IMG/VR virus record: IMGVR_UViG_3300021364_000173
Span: 1-23,961 of that record
Origin: a virus
Strand: one strand, 5' to 3'
Length of the DNA stretch: 23,961 bases
Below the pieces are notes generated by a model, which worked only from the letters and a program-made list of their open reading frames with translations, searched no databases and had not been told where the DNA came from. This document shows positions 14,955-20,969 of this stretch, piece by piece (position 1 is the first letter of the stretch; each line of letters begins with the position of its first letter). Both the position numbers and the translations under genes were made by a program.

Positions 14955-16214
14955 TTATGCTATGCCACGCAAATTCCTTCTTATAGGTTCACCCCAATTT
15001 GTTTCTGTCTGCTTGCCAACCGCTAAATAACGCCAAGCATCAGCACCATGAGATGTCCAATCGTGCAATGGTCTACCGCGCCAGGTTTTGTTTTTTTCAT
15101 CAAACTCTCTACGATATTGCCTTAGTGCTTCTATGCCCCTGTTGCATTTTTCTTCATCAAACCAACATCTGTTAAGCATAGAACGTGCAGCCTGTATTCC
15201 GTCCTCTATGCCTAACTTTGGGGCAATAGTAACATCTTGTATTCCTAAATTATGTAAGGTTTCTAACCTTGACTTTCCTGTACCAAGCTCTTTAACCTGT
15301 ACATCGTGGGGTAAGATATGATCCATGTAGTGATAATTTTTGTTACTAAGTTCTTTTGCATAATGATCTAGCCCCACACCAGAGTTTTCATAATAGTCTA
15401 TCACCCTAATCTCTTGCCCGACATATTGCGCAAACCAAATAGACGTACTGTCACCTATACCTAAATCCCAAGCAGTAACAACACCAATACTAGGATCATA
15501 CGGCACTGATGTTATTCTGCCTTCTTGCATAGCTGTTTTCATTTCCATTGCATAATATGCACCGACAATGGCTGCTTCAAACGAACATTCAAACTCTTGT
15601 TCGTATCTATCTTCACCCATTGTACGCTTGGCTTCTTCTAGCTCTTCTGGATCTAATATGTCTGTTTCTGATGCTTTAAACATCCCAGACCACCAGTCCT
15701 CGTTAGTCTTAGCATATTCGTAAAGTTCCCAAAATTCGTTACGCCCTTTAGGTGTTGAAATAAATGTGGCGCTACCTTTTCTGTCAGCTAATGACGGTCT
15801 AATAACTGTAGTCCAAGCTGATGCTGGGAAGTCACTATGCTCATCACAGACTACTGCATCGTAATAAAGACCGCGCATAGCATTATAATTATCTGCACCA
15901 TAGAGGCGAAATCTGCTTCCATTACTAAAATCTATCCTTAACTCACTGTGGTTTACTTTGATGTCTGGAATGTCTCTGGTGTATTCTAATGCGTAATCCC
16001 AAGCTACTGCTTTAGCCTGGCTTCGATACGGAGCTATATACGCTACCCTTACGTTATCCTTTTGAACTGTAAAACACGCTCTAATTAAATCGTTAATAGC
16101 TGCCACTGTTTTACCAAAACGCCTATGAGCAACTAAAACTGCAAATCGTTCTTTACGATCATGGTATGCCTCAACTTCTTTACGAGGCTTATAGTTTATT
16201 TCTATTTCTTCCAT
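14955..16214 (-). CDS. terL: Terminase large subunit
   Basis: This is the ATP-driven DNA packaging motor and nuclease. Walker A is HRRFGKT at residues 30-36, Walker B is YDAVVCDE at 118-125 (D124 and catalytic E125), and the coupling motif is STPKG at 153-157. The RNase H-like nuclease domain follows, with AWDLGIGDS (D250), LPHD (D304) and SHGADAWRY (D392), the expected acidic residues. The ATPase domain is preceded by only about 29 residues, and the protein (419 aa) is somewhat shorter than the common 450-550, but all motifs are present. It overlaps the small subunit gene by 13 bp. No portal gene follows, which is unusual. Confidence 0.95.
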   Translation of the reverse strand: MEEIEINYKPRKEVEAYHDRKERFAVLVAHRRFGKTVAAINDLIRACFTVQKDNVRVAYIAPYRSQAKAVAWDYALEYTRDIPDIKVNHSELRIDFSNGSRFRLYGADNYNAMRGLYYDAVVCDEHSDFPASAWTTVIRPSLADRKGSATFISTPKGRNEFWELYEYAKTNEDWWSGMFKASETDILDPEELEEAKRTMGEDRYEQEFECSFEAAIVGAYYAMEMKTAMQEGRITSVPYDPSIGVVTAWDLGIGDSTSIWFAQYVGQEIRVIDYYENSGVGLDHYAKELSNKNYHYMDHILPHDVQVKELGTGKSRLETLHNLGIQDVTIAPKLGIEDGIQAARSMLNRCWFDEEKCNRGIEALRQYRREFDEKNKTWRGRPLHDWTSHGADAWRYLAVGKQTETNWGEPIRRNLRGIA

Positions 16215-16537
16215 GTGAGCTTAACCATATGTTCACCAGATGCGCCTGTACCGCTAATCTGCATGGGAAGCACTCTACCCATTAGTGACATAAATGATTG
16301 TGGGTTCTCTATAGCCTGATGCTCAAGATAATGGATCATACCTTCCTTCTTGGCATCCTCTACAAATCTAGGGTCAGCTTTGCTAGGATCATCGTATCTT
16401 GCTAAGACAATGTTTTGTCCTGCTCTATCTGCTGCCTCTAATATAGCATCTTTAAGTAGTCTTGGAACTTTATTACCTGTTCCTTTTTTTCTACCAGATC
16501 CTTCTATTTTAGTTCGATGTTCTTCTTTTGTACTCAT
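16202..16537 (-). CDS. terS: Probable terminase small subunit
   Basis: The protein opens with a basic segment (KIEGSGRKKGTGNKVPRLLK) followed by helices (DAILEAADRAGQNIVLARYD, GMIHYLEHQAIENPQSFMSL) and a short end (LMGRVLPMQISGTGASGEH). 'GRKKGTxNKxPRxLKDAIxxAA...YLxxxAxxNPxxFxxLxGxVLP' is the recurring small-terminase pattern in marine and proteobacterial phages. It would recognise the packaging site and hand DNA to the large subunit, whose gene overlaps its end. It is the first gene downstream of the structured spacer at 16538-16686. The start ATG 16537 has AGGA seven bases upstream. Confidence 0.8.
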   Translation of the reverse strand: MSTKEEHRTKIEGSGRKKGTGNKVPRLLKDAILEAADRAGQNIVLARYDDPSKADPRFVEDAKKEGMIHYLEHQAIENPQSFMSLMGRVLPMQISGTGASGEHMVKLTWKK

Positions 16538-16686
16538 ATGTCCGTCCTAATAGGGTACTACCATATATAGTGTAGGTTAACTGATTTGCTAAGAAAAGGA
16601 AACCCCCACCAGCCTGTGGGAACCAATGGGGGGAGGCTCCTGTGTAGGGAGGGTCACGAGAGAGCCTTCCTAACCTGTATCACACA
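16538..16686. other. Structured non-coding spacer upstream of terS
   Basis: The 149-bp gap holds no open reading frame of note. Its right part (16603-16670) is far richer in G and C than its surroundings and contains two neighbouring inverted repeats, one of which forms the intrinsic terminator. Its left part (16538-16590) is AT-rich with an ACTATATATGG segment on the minus strand that could be a -10 region, but I see no convincing -35. Packaging sites (cos or pac) often lie beside terS, so this spacer is a candidate; nothing in the sequence proves it. Confidence 0.5.
16591..16633 (-). terminator. Intrinsic terminator ending the early leftward operon
   Basis: On the minus strand the segment 16632-16603 folds into a GC-rich hairpin. 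CCCCCA at the 5' side pairs with TGGGGG at the 3' side, and four more pairs with wobbles extend it to about 10 bp around a 10-nt loop. A pyrimidine-rich tail follows (TTTCCTTTTCTT). It lies after the stop of the 16687-17169 gene and before the small terminase gene, so it probably separates early from late transcription. A second inverted repeat (16632-16639 with 16662-16670, one bulge) lies just upstream and might add structure. Confidence 0.7.
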
Positions 16687-17169
16687 TTAGCCTACTTTCA
16701 TATTATTAAGATATTCTTTGTACGGTTGTAAATCATTTTCATCAATATAACCTTTTCTAATCATATGTTCTGCTTCCGAACCTACAATATATTTTTCACA
16801 GACAGGCTGGTAATTTTTAATCCTAGCTGCATTAATCTTAAACGTATCAGGTTTGTATCCTTCTGATGTCATTGGGTATACTAACTCATTAAACTCTGGA
16901 CGTCTTGGAGCTATATCTTTTGCAGCCTTACTAATCTCTTTAGCAGTAGGCCAGGTTCTACTTTCTAAGTTTGTAAGCAAAGCTTCCTCAAAATCTACAA
17001 ACCAATCTGTATATTGCCTGCTAGGAGCTAACTTAATAACCCTATCCACAAGAAACTGTGCTTCTGTTTTCATTGCATCTGTATTACCTTGAACGGCTCT
17101 AGGTGCATTTAACCTGGCTAACAACTTCATTGTATTGTTTCGTAATTCATCATTTCTTTGATTATTCAT
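16687..17169 (-). CDS. Hypothetical protein in replication operon (160 aa)
   Basis: A mostly helical, charged protein: MNNQRNDELRNNTMKLLARL, a block around residues 30-90 with FLVDRVIKLAPSRQY and TDWFVDFEEALLTN, and RTWPTAKEISKAAKDIAP. It then ends in IVGSEAEHMIRKGYIDENDL. I recognise no catalytic motif, and there is no Walker A. Because it lies directly downstream of the replication initiator, overlapping it by 8 bp, a helicase-loader or initiator-partner role (as lambda P accompanies O) is the natural hypothesis, based on position only. The intrinsic terminator follows 54 bp downstream. Confidence 0.65.
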   Translation of the reverse strand: MNNQRNDELRNNTMKLLARLNAPRAVQGNTDAMKTEAQFLVDRVIKLAPSRQYTDWFVDFEEALLTNLESRTWPTAKEISKAAKDIAPRRPEFNELVYPMTSEGYKPDTFKINAARIKNYQPVCEKYIVGSEAEHMIRKGYIDENDLQPYKEYLNNMKVG

Positions 17170-17842
17170 AGCTTAATCCTAATTCCTCTAATGTTTTTTT
17201 CATATTGTTTTCTTGTGGAGCCTCTATTGGATCATTCCATCTCCTACCATTCAACCAAGTAGTCGGATGTGGAATAAATTTCTTTTCTTTGTCTTTAACT
17301 GCTTCTGCATATTTTTTTGTTGCTTCAATTAGAACATCAAACTCTACTTCAAGTCTTATCTTTGGAAACAATGTGGCCGCTTTATATTTTTCAACTTTTC
17401 TTGGATATGTGTCCCACCACTCATCAAATTCTGTAATAGTTTTATGAGTAGTATTCATGTATATATTGTTATTACTTCCAAGGTTATTACTTCCAAGGTT
17501 AGTGTCGCGTTTTGCCATAGGGGGGTGTTGCATTTTGCTACTAGGGTCTATGTCGTTTTGCGACATGGGGTCTTCTAAATGCAGAACATAAAAATTAGAT
17601 GTAAAACCACCGTCTTCTCGCCACCGCCTTTGCCTAGAAATTAAACCTTTTGTTTCTAAAGTGCATAGATGTCTATGAACTGCGCTTTTTTCCATTTCGC
17701 AACATTTAGATAATCTACTTATGCTTGGAAAGCACTCGCCTGTTTCTCCATTATGGTGATCTGCCAACCAATACAAAACAATTTTTGTTGCTGGCCTTAA
17801 ATATGGCTGTTTCATTGCCAAAGCTGTCATATAGTGTGACAT
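17162..17842 (-). CDS. Phage replication initiator, winged-helix (lambda O-like architecture)
   Basis: Residues about 15-85 form a winged helix-turn-helix (IVLYWLADHHNGETGECFPS, ISRLSKCCEMEKSAVHRHLC, TLETKGLISRQRRWREDGG) of the HTH_36/replication-O kind. Residues 91-126 are a polar linker, including a repeated LGSNN. Residues about 138-210 are a conserved C-terminal domain (FDEWWDTYPRKVEKYKAATL, KKFIPHPTTWLNGRRWNDP) found in primosomal and replication proteins of prophages. The linker DNA carries repeats that could be the origin. The start ATG 17842 has AAAGGG nine bases upstream. It probably binds the origin and recruits the host helicase. It is the second gene of the leftward operon, after the repressor. 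Confidence 0.8.
   Translation of the reverse strand: MSHYMTALAMKQPYLRPATKIVLYWLADHHNGETGECFPSISRLSKCCEMEKSAVHRHLCTLETKGLISRQRRWREDGGFTSNFYVLHLEDPMSQNDIDPSSKMQHPPMAKRDTNLGSNNLGSNNNIYMNTTHKTITEFDEWWDTYPRKVEKYKAATLFPKIRLEVEFDVLIEATKKYAEAVKDKEKKFIPHPTTWLNGRRWNDPIEAPQENNMKKTLEELGLSYE
17468..17497. repeat. Perfect 15-bp tandem duplication next to the candidate iterons
   Basis: The unit GTTATTACTTCCAAG occurs twice in a row (17468-17482, 17483-17497), encoding a repeated LGSNN in the linker of the initiator. It lies 5 bp from the first 23-bp unit and beside an AT-rich stretch (about 17445-17475) that could serve as an unwinding element. Confidence 0.75.
17503..17571. repeat. Three 23-bp direct repeats (candidate iterons) inside the initiator gene
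   Basis: Three units at 17503-17525, 17526-17548 and 17549-17571 share the core TTTTGC at 17510, 17533 and 17556, exactly 23 bp apart. A GGG at the same offset follows, and 13 of 23 positions are identical in all three. Because 23 is not a multiple of three, the units fall in different codon frames, so the repetition acts at DNA level. The third unit contains a perfect 6-bp-arm inverted repeat (ATGTCG at 17550-17555, CGACAT at 17561-17566). Confidence 0.7.
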
Positions 17843-17933
17843 TTATTTTTACCCTTTCTGTCCAAATAACTTTCGGTTATCTTGACGTTGTTATGTGCTG
17901 CTGCCTGTGGCACATTCCTTTTTACCTCACACT

Positions 17934-17967
17934 GGCCCACATTAATTTGTGGGTCATTTTTTATTTG
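17934..17967 (+). terminator. Terminator-like hairpin with T-tract, plus strand
   Basis: GGCCCACA (17934-17941) pairs with TGTGGGTC (17948-17955) around a 6-nt loop, and a run of six T follows after one A. One pair is G-U in plus-strand RNA but would be C-A in minus-strand RNA, so the structure favours a plus-strand transcript. No plus-strand gene precedes it, so it may end an antisense transcript, or the inverted repeat may serve another purpose such as protein binding. It lies just beyond the stop of the repressor gene. Confidence 0.4.
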
Positions 17968-18179
17968 TCAGTGAGAAAGTAATCAGACAACACTTTCACA
18001 GTTTCATAGTTAACATTATCTATCGCCCCATCACGCACACGATATACTGTATGGCGTGACAAACCAGTAGCATTACAAACCTGTACAGGACTTTTGTTTT
18101 TCAACGCATCCTGTATTTTACCTAATGATAACAGGTCTGGTTCTAACCACTCCTTGTATTCTTTTGAAACCACTTTCAT
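17961..18179 (-). CDS. Small HTH repressor (Cro/CI-type, 72 aa)
   Basis: The start is set at ATG 18179, which has AGGA five bases upstream; longer frames to 18245 would run into the divergent promoter. Residues about 17-68 form a helix-turn-helix: LSLGKIQDALKNKSPVQVCN, ATGLSRHTVYRVRDG, then NYETVKVLSDYF. The pattern 'xVxxxTGLSxxTVYRxRxGxxxNxxYETVxxLSDYF' is typical of small phage and prophage repressors of the Cro/CI superfamily. There is no cleavage or dimerisation domain. It is the first gene of the leftward operon and faces the rightward operon across overlapping promoters, so it probably controls both. Confidence 0.8.
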   Translation of the reverse strand: MKVVSKEYKEWLEPDLLSLGKIQDALKNKSPVQVCNATGLSRHTVYRVRDGAIDNVNYETVKVLSDYFLTDK

Positions 18180-18206
18180 TTTTTTCCTTTTTTTGTTTAT
18201 TATGGG

Positions 18207-18238
18207 TTGCATATAAGATACTAATGTGTATATTGCAA
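18207..18238. promoter_or_regulatory. Overlapping divergent promoters (repressor/recombination switch)
   Basis: Plus strand: TTGCAT (18207-18212) and TATATT (18229-18234) are spaced 16 bp. Minus strand: TTGCAA (18238-18233) and TATATG (18215-18210) are spaced 17 bp. Each promoter's -10 overlaps the other's -35, so they face each other and cannot both be occupied. The plus promoter leads to the gene at 18265 and the minus one to the repressor at 18179. The two TTGCA arms form an imperfect inverted repeat that could be the operator. Promoter calls are by eye. Confidence 0.55.
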
Positions 18239-18264
18239 GATACAAAATAAAACAAGAGGTAAAA

Positions 18265-18456
18265 ATGGATAAACTATCATTACATCGTATAAATCACGTT
18301 TCTCATTTGTTTATAACATCATCTGTATACAAAGTATTGGTTGATACAAACATTGCACCGACAGATGCAAAAAAGATTATTGATGCAATAGAAAGCGGCA
18401 TCAACAGTGCTAACGCATATGATGAAATGTTACAAATGGAGTTAAATAATGCCTAA
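18265..18456 (+). CDS. Small hypothetical protein, first gene of rightward operon (63 aa)
   Basis: The start ATG 18265 has AGAGGT four bases upstream. An ATG 13 codons further upstream lies inside the promoter region and is rejected. The protein (MDKLSLHRINHVSHLFITSS, then YKVLVDTNIAPTDAKKIIDA, IESGINSANAYDEMLQMELN) is helical and slightly acidic, with no motif I can name. As the first gene next to the switch it could be an early regulator, such as an anti-repressor or Cro-like partner, but I see no helix-turn-helix. Its end overlaps the next start by 8 bp. Confidence 0.65.
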   Translation: MDKLSLHRINHVSHLFITSSVYKVLVDTNIAPTDAKKIIDAIESGINSANAYDEMLQMELNNA

Positions 18457-19033
18457 GAAGTTACCTGAAAAACTGTCTAAACTTATTGCTGAAATAGGCA
18501 TGACAGAAAAAGATGCAACATGGGATGTGCATGGAACACCTGTTGTATTACATAAAGCTTGTGAAAAAATAGCTGCATTGTACGAAATTGTTTTTGACGT
18601 ACCCACAATGTATGCACAGGATATTAATTCTAAAGAAGTAGCAATGTGTGTTGTTGGTCATATGGGTGACAAAACAGAATGGGCTACTGGTGAAGCTGCT
18701 CCATATAATAACAAAAACAATTATCCGTTTGCTATGGCAGAAAAACGTGCCAAAGACAGGGTAATACTTAAACTAGTCGGTTTGCATGGTGATGTTTACA
18801 GTCAGTCAGAAGCAGACGAGTTTCAAGAAGCACAACCTAAAAAATTAATGGATTTAGACACAGACGCAAGAGTAGATGCTGCTGTTACTTTCTATGAAAA
18901 TTGTTCTGCTGATAAGTTTGAACAAAATGAAAAGCGTTACAAAAATTTACTAAACAGCCCTGACCTTAGTGAACCGCAATTTGATGCTGTTGTTGAAGCA
19001 CATGATAAAAGAAAAGTGGAGTTAAAATTATGA
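18449..19033 (+). CDS. Candidate single-strand annealing / recombination protein (194 aa)
   Basis: The core (residues about 25-125) reads WDVHGTPVVLHKACEKIAAL, then MYAQDINSKEVAMCVVGHMG, KTEWATGEAAPYNNKNNYPF, AMAEKRAKDRVILKLVGLHG and VYSQSEADEF. This is a family found in many alphaproteobacterial phages just before SSB. The MAEKRAxxRxxLxLxGLxG segment and beta-beta-alpha outline resemble Rad52-type annealing proteins (Sak/Erf-like), which catalyse strand annealing in phage recombination. The functional call is inference from outline and operon order: this gene, SSB, a NinB-like protein, a nuclease, an HNH protein, then RusA. The last ~60 residues are helical and charged. It overlaps the SSB start (ATGA-type). 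Confidence 0.6.
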   Translation: MPKKLPEKLSKLIAEIGMTEKDATWDVHGTPVVLHKACEKIAALYEIVFDVPTMYAQDINSKEVAMCVVGHMGDKTEWATGEAAPYNNKNNYPFAMAEKRAKDRVILKLVGLHGDVYSQSEADEFQEAQPKKLMDLDTDARVDAAVTFYENCSADKFEQNEKRYKNLLNSPDLSEPQFDAVVEAHDKRKVELKL

Positions 19034-19404
19034 AAGTTATTACAATTATCGGGCGTCTTACCAAAGACTGTGAAGTTCGTAAGAACGACAGAGGGGAGTT
19101 TGCAACCTTTTCTGTCGCGGTTGATGATGGTTACGGAGATAGAAAAGGAACAATCTATTTTGGGGTCAACTTCTGGCGAACCCAGCTTGCTCAATATCTT
19201 AGCAAAGGAACCCAAGTAGGTGTTACTGGTGAATTTAAGACAAGAGAATATGAGGGTAAAACCTATATGTCTATAAATGCTAGTGAAGTTAAATTACTAG
19301 GAAAAAAACCTGAAAACAACCGTTACGCAGAAGGTACCAAAATAGACGAAACAACGTCCAATGAAATACCGCCACAGGATTTTGACGATGAAATCCCATT
19401 CTAA
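19030..19404 (+). CDS. ssb: Single-stranded DNA-binding protein
   Basis: The N-terminal ~100 residues are an OB fold (MKVITIIGRLTKDCEVRKND, GEFATFSVAVDDGYGDRKGT, IYFGVNFWRTQLAQYLSKGT, VGVTGEFKTREYEGKTYMSI and NASEVKLLG), close to bacterial SSB. A short linker and an acidic tip, DFDDEIPF, follow. The tip matches the conserved bacterial SSB C-terminus that docks partner proteins, so it could recruit host or phage enzymes. It coats single-stranded DNA during replication and recombination. At 124 residues it is shorter than E. coli SSB (178) because the linker is short. It overlaps both neighbours in the operon. Confidence 0.92.
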   Translation: MKVITIIGRLTKDCEVRKNDRGEFATFSVAVDDGYGDRKGTIYFGVNFWRTQLAQYLSKGTQVGVTGEFKTREYEGKTYMSINASEVKLLGKKPENNRYAEGTKIDETTSNEIPPQDFDDEIPF

Positions 19405-19789
19405 AATACAAGTTTATGTAAGAGATGGGAAACTATTGCCTGTCTCTCAATATGATGCTGAACAACTAGAAGACGCTAAACAAGGTCAAGCCTACAACTT
19501 GCAAGCAACAGGTAAAAGGTCAAACCCTCACCATAGTATGTATTGGTCTATACTTAGAAATACTTGCAAAGCTACTGGACGCTGGCCTACAGAAAAACAT
19601 TTGCACAGCGAATTAAAGTGGGCTTGCGGTTATGTCAAAATGCGTTGGAACTCATTAGCCAGCGCCCATATGAGAATTATGGATAGCATATCTTTTGACG
19701 ATATGAGCCAGCAAGAATTTAATCAGTATTTTGAATTGTCTATGCAAAAACTATCAGAAGCCGTAGGTTATGATGTCCTCGAAGTATGA
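19388..19789 (+). CDS. DUF1367/NinB-like recombination-region protein (133 aa)
   Basis: I set the start at ATG 19388, with AGGA eight bases upstream; an ATG nine codons earlier has no ribosome-binding site. The sequence has SKIQVYVRDGKLLPVSQYD, the block GQAYNLQATGKRSNPHHSMY, WSILRNTCKATGRWPTEKHL, HSELKWACGYVK, then SISFDDMSQQEFNQYFELSM and AVGYDVLEV. The order 'G.L.P...D.....G......KR..xxHxxYWxxL......P....LHxxLKxxxG' fits DUF1367/NinB-like proteins in the nin-type region of lambdoid phages, which act with recombination enzymes. The exact family is uncertain. It overlaps SSB's last 17 bp. Confidence 0.65.
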   Translation: MKSHSKIQVYVRDGKLLPVSQYDAEQLEDAKQGQAYNLQATGKRSNPHHSMYWSILRNTCKATGRWPTEKHLHSELKWACGYVKMRWNSLASAHMRIMDSISFDDMSQQEFNQYFELSMQKLSEAVGYDVLEV

Positions 19790-20201
19790 TGGCATATATA
19801 AAAAAGGTGATGAGCAAAGTGAGCAAGAGATCAGCGCCTATTTAGGCTACAGATGGAAGTGTGAAATGATTAAACAAGGTCATTACGATAAGTTTGATTA
19901 CATCGCAAAAAGAAACAACAAGATTTCAGCATTTGTAGAAATTAGGTGTCGATCTCACCCTTACGGAAAATTTCCTGATTGTTTTGTATCATTAACTAAA
20001 AAAATTAGAGCAGACGAATTAACCAGGGCAACAGGTTTAATGTGTTTTTTTGTTGTTTCATGGGATGATCAAATTGGTTACGTTAATCTTGACCAGCATT
20101 TCGATTTAACAAGAAGCGGTAAGAAATGGAGCCGCAGAGATAACCCAGAAATATCAGAATTATTGTGTAAAATACCAATAGAAAGTTTTGTAAAATTATG
20201 A
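19773..20201 (+). CDS. Putative PD-(D/E)XK-type nuclease (142 aa)
   Basis: Residues about 17-30 carry an N-terminal helix (SEQEISAYLGYRWKCEMIKQ). FDYIAKRN with D42 follows, then a strand with SAFVEIRCRS (E56, R58), SLTKKIRADELTRATGLMCF (helix) and FVVSWDDQIGYVNL. This layout (Asp, ExK-like strand, helix, strand) suggests a PD-(D/E)XK fold such as VRR-NUC or small phage resolvases, with Arg in place of the usual Lys. The fold is inferred, and the changed ExR makes activity uncertain. Two ATGs (19770 and 19773) are possible; the second has AGG at five bases and is used. It overlaps both neighbours. Confidence 0.5.
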   Translation: MSSKYDGIYKKGDEQSEQEISAYLGYRWKCEMIKQGHYDKFDYIAKRNNKISAFVEIRCRSHPYGKFPDCFVSLTKKIRADELTRATGLMCFFVVSWDDQIGYVNLDQHFDLTRSGKKWSRRDNPEISELLCKIPIESFVKL

Positions 20202-20527
20202 GTAATTTAGCTAACAAACCACCGTTAGGACAAAAAGAACCTAAGAAAAAAAAGGATGCAAAATTTCTTAACAAAGTGCGTCAACAAAAATGCTGCGTCT
20301 GCGAAAGGTTTGGTGAAGCACAAATATCACCAACAACAGCACATCATCCTATCCATGATAGGCATGGTTTCATTAAAAGGTCAGATGGTGAAGCTATCCC
20401 CCTCTGTGAAGGACACCACCAAGGTTTATGGGATAACTCCAAGATTGCTATACACAAAGAACCTAAGTTATGGCAAGAGACATATGGCTCCGATTGGTCT
20501 TATTCTGTCCAAGAAACAGATAAGTAA
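20198..20527 (+). CDS. HNH-like (DUF968-type) nuclease protein (109 aa)
   Basis: After a basic N-terminus (KEPKKKKDAKFLNKVRQQK), cysteines at 32, 33 and 35 (KCCVCERFG) precede TTAHHPIHDRHGFIKRSDGE, then IPLCEGHHQGLWDNSKIAIH and LWQETYG. The pattern 'CxxC...xAHHxxHxRxGxxKxSDxxxIPLCxxHHxxxHxxP..W...YG' matches DUF968-type HNH proteins of phage recombination regions, with C35, H49/H50, H53, C70 and H73/H74 as likely zinc or catalytic residues. It probably cuts DNA structures during recombination. Its last 28 bp overlap the end of RusA on the opposite strand. Confidence 0.75.
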   Translation: MSNLANKPPLGQKEPKKKKDAKFLNKVRQQKCCVCERFGEAQISPTTAHHPIHDRHGFIKRSDGEAIPLCEGHHQGLWDNSKIAIHKEPKLWQETYGSDWSYSVQETDK

Positions 20528-20940
20528 AGCACTGGCCCTTTTTCTGGGTGACAAAACACTTTTTTAGCGTTGACGCTGGTTACTTGCGCATCAGTGTGAT
20601 ACACAGCGCCCTCAAGCCCATCCATAGCAGCTTTTAGTATGTTATCGACATCAGGCTTAGAAGCAGGCAATATCGCACCATATTCGGCCTCTAAACGCTT
20701 GACCTTGGGCCATGACTTAGGAATATCCATAAACGCTATCATTTCTAGGTGACAGAACTTGCTAATTACTTCAAGCTTCATTTCTTTCATCTTTGCCCAG
20801 GCTGCTGCTTGGATACGACTTTCGTAATCTTTTGTTTTCTGTGGTGTATAGGTGTGACCGTTACGAGTAAAACGTGGCCTACCTTTACCTATTGGTTGTC
20901 CAGATATTTCTATCTCAACCTTTTTTAATATCCTGCTCAT
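20500..20940 (-). CDS. rusA: Holliday-junction resolvase, RusA family
   Basis: The start is set at ATG 20940 (146 aa); longer frames to 21054 would cover the promoter region. The sequence has ISGQPIGKGRPRFTRNGHTY, TPQKTKDYESRIQAAAWAKM, then SKPDVDNILKAAMDGLEG and YHTDAQVTSVNAKKVF. D97 and D99 of KPDVDN, K103 and D117 correspond to the catalytic D70, D72, K76 and D91 of E. coli RusA. It resolves four-way junctions made by recombination or replication. It is odd that it lies on the minus strand between two plus-strand operons; its 3' end overlaps the HNH gene. The ribosome-binding site is weak (AAAG). Confidence 0.9.
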   Translation of the reverse strand: MSRILKKVEIEISGQPIGKGRPRFTRNGHTYTPQKTKDYESRIQAAAWAKMKEMKLEVISKFCHLEMIAFMDIPKSWPKVKRLEAEYGAILPASKPDVDNILKAAMDGLEGAVYHTDAQVTSVNAKKVFCHPEKGPVLYLSVSWTE

Positions 20941-20969
20941 AAACTTTATGTATGTTTTTTTAATTTTAT

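Noticed and set aside
17876-17917. A 12-codon minus-strand frame between the repressor and the initiator
   Set aside because: It starts with ATG close to an AAGG but encodes only a short Gln/His/Thr peptide, with no overlap pattern linking it to its neighbours.
20256-20567. Second plus-strand frame of 103 codons overlapping the HNH gene
   Set aside because: It lies in another frame of a gene with clear Cys/His motifs and shows no motif of its own.
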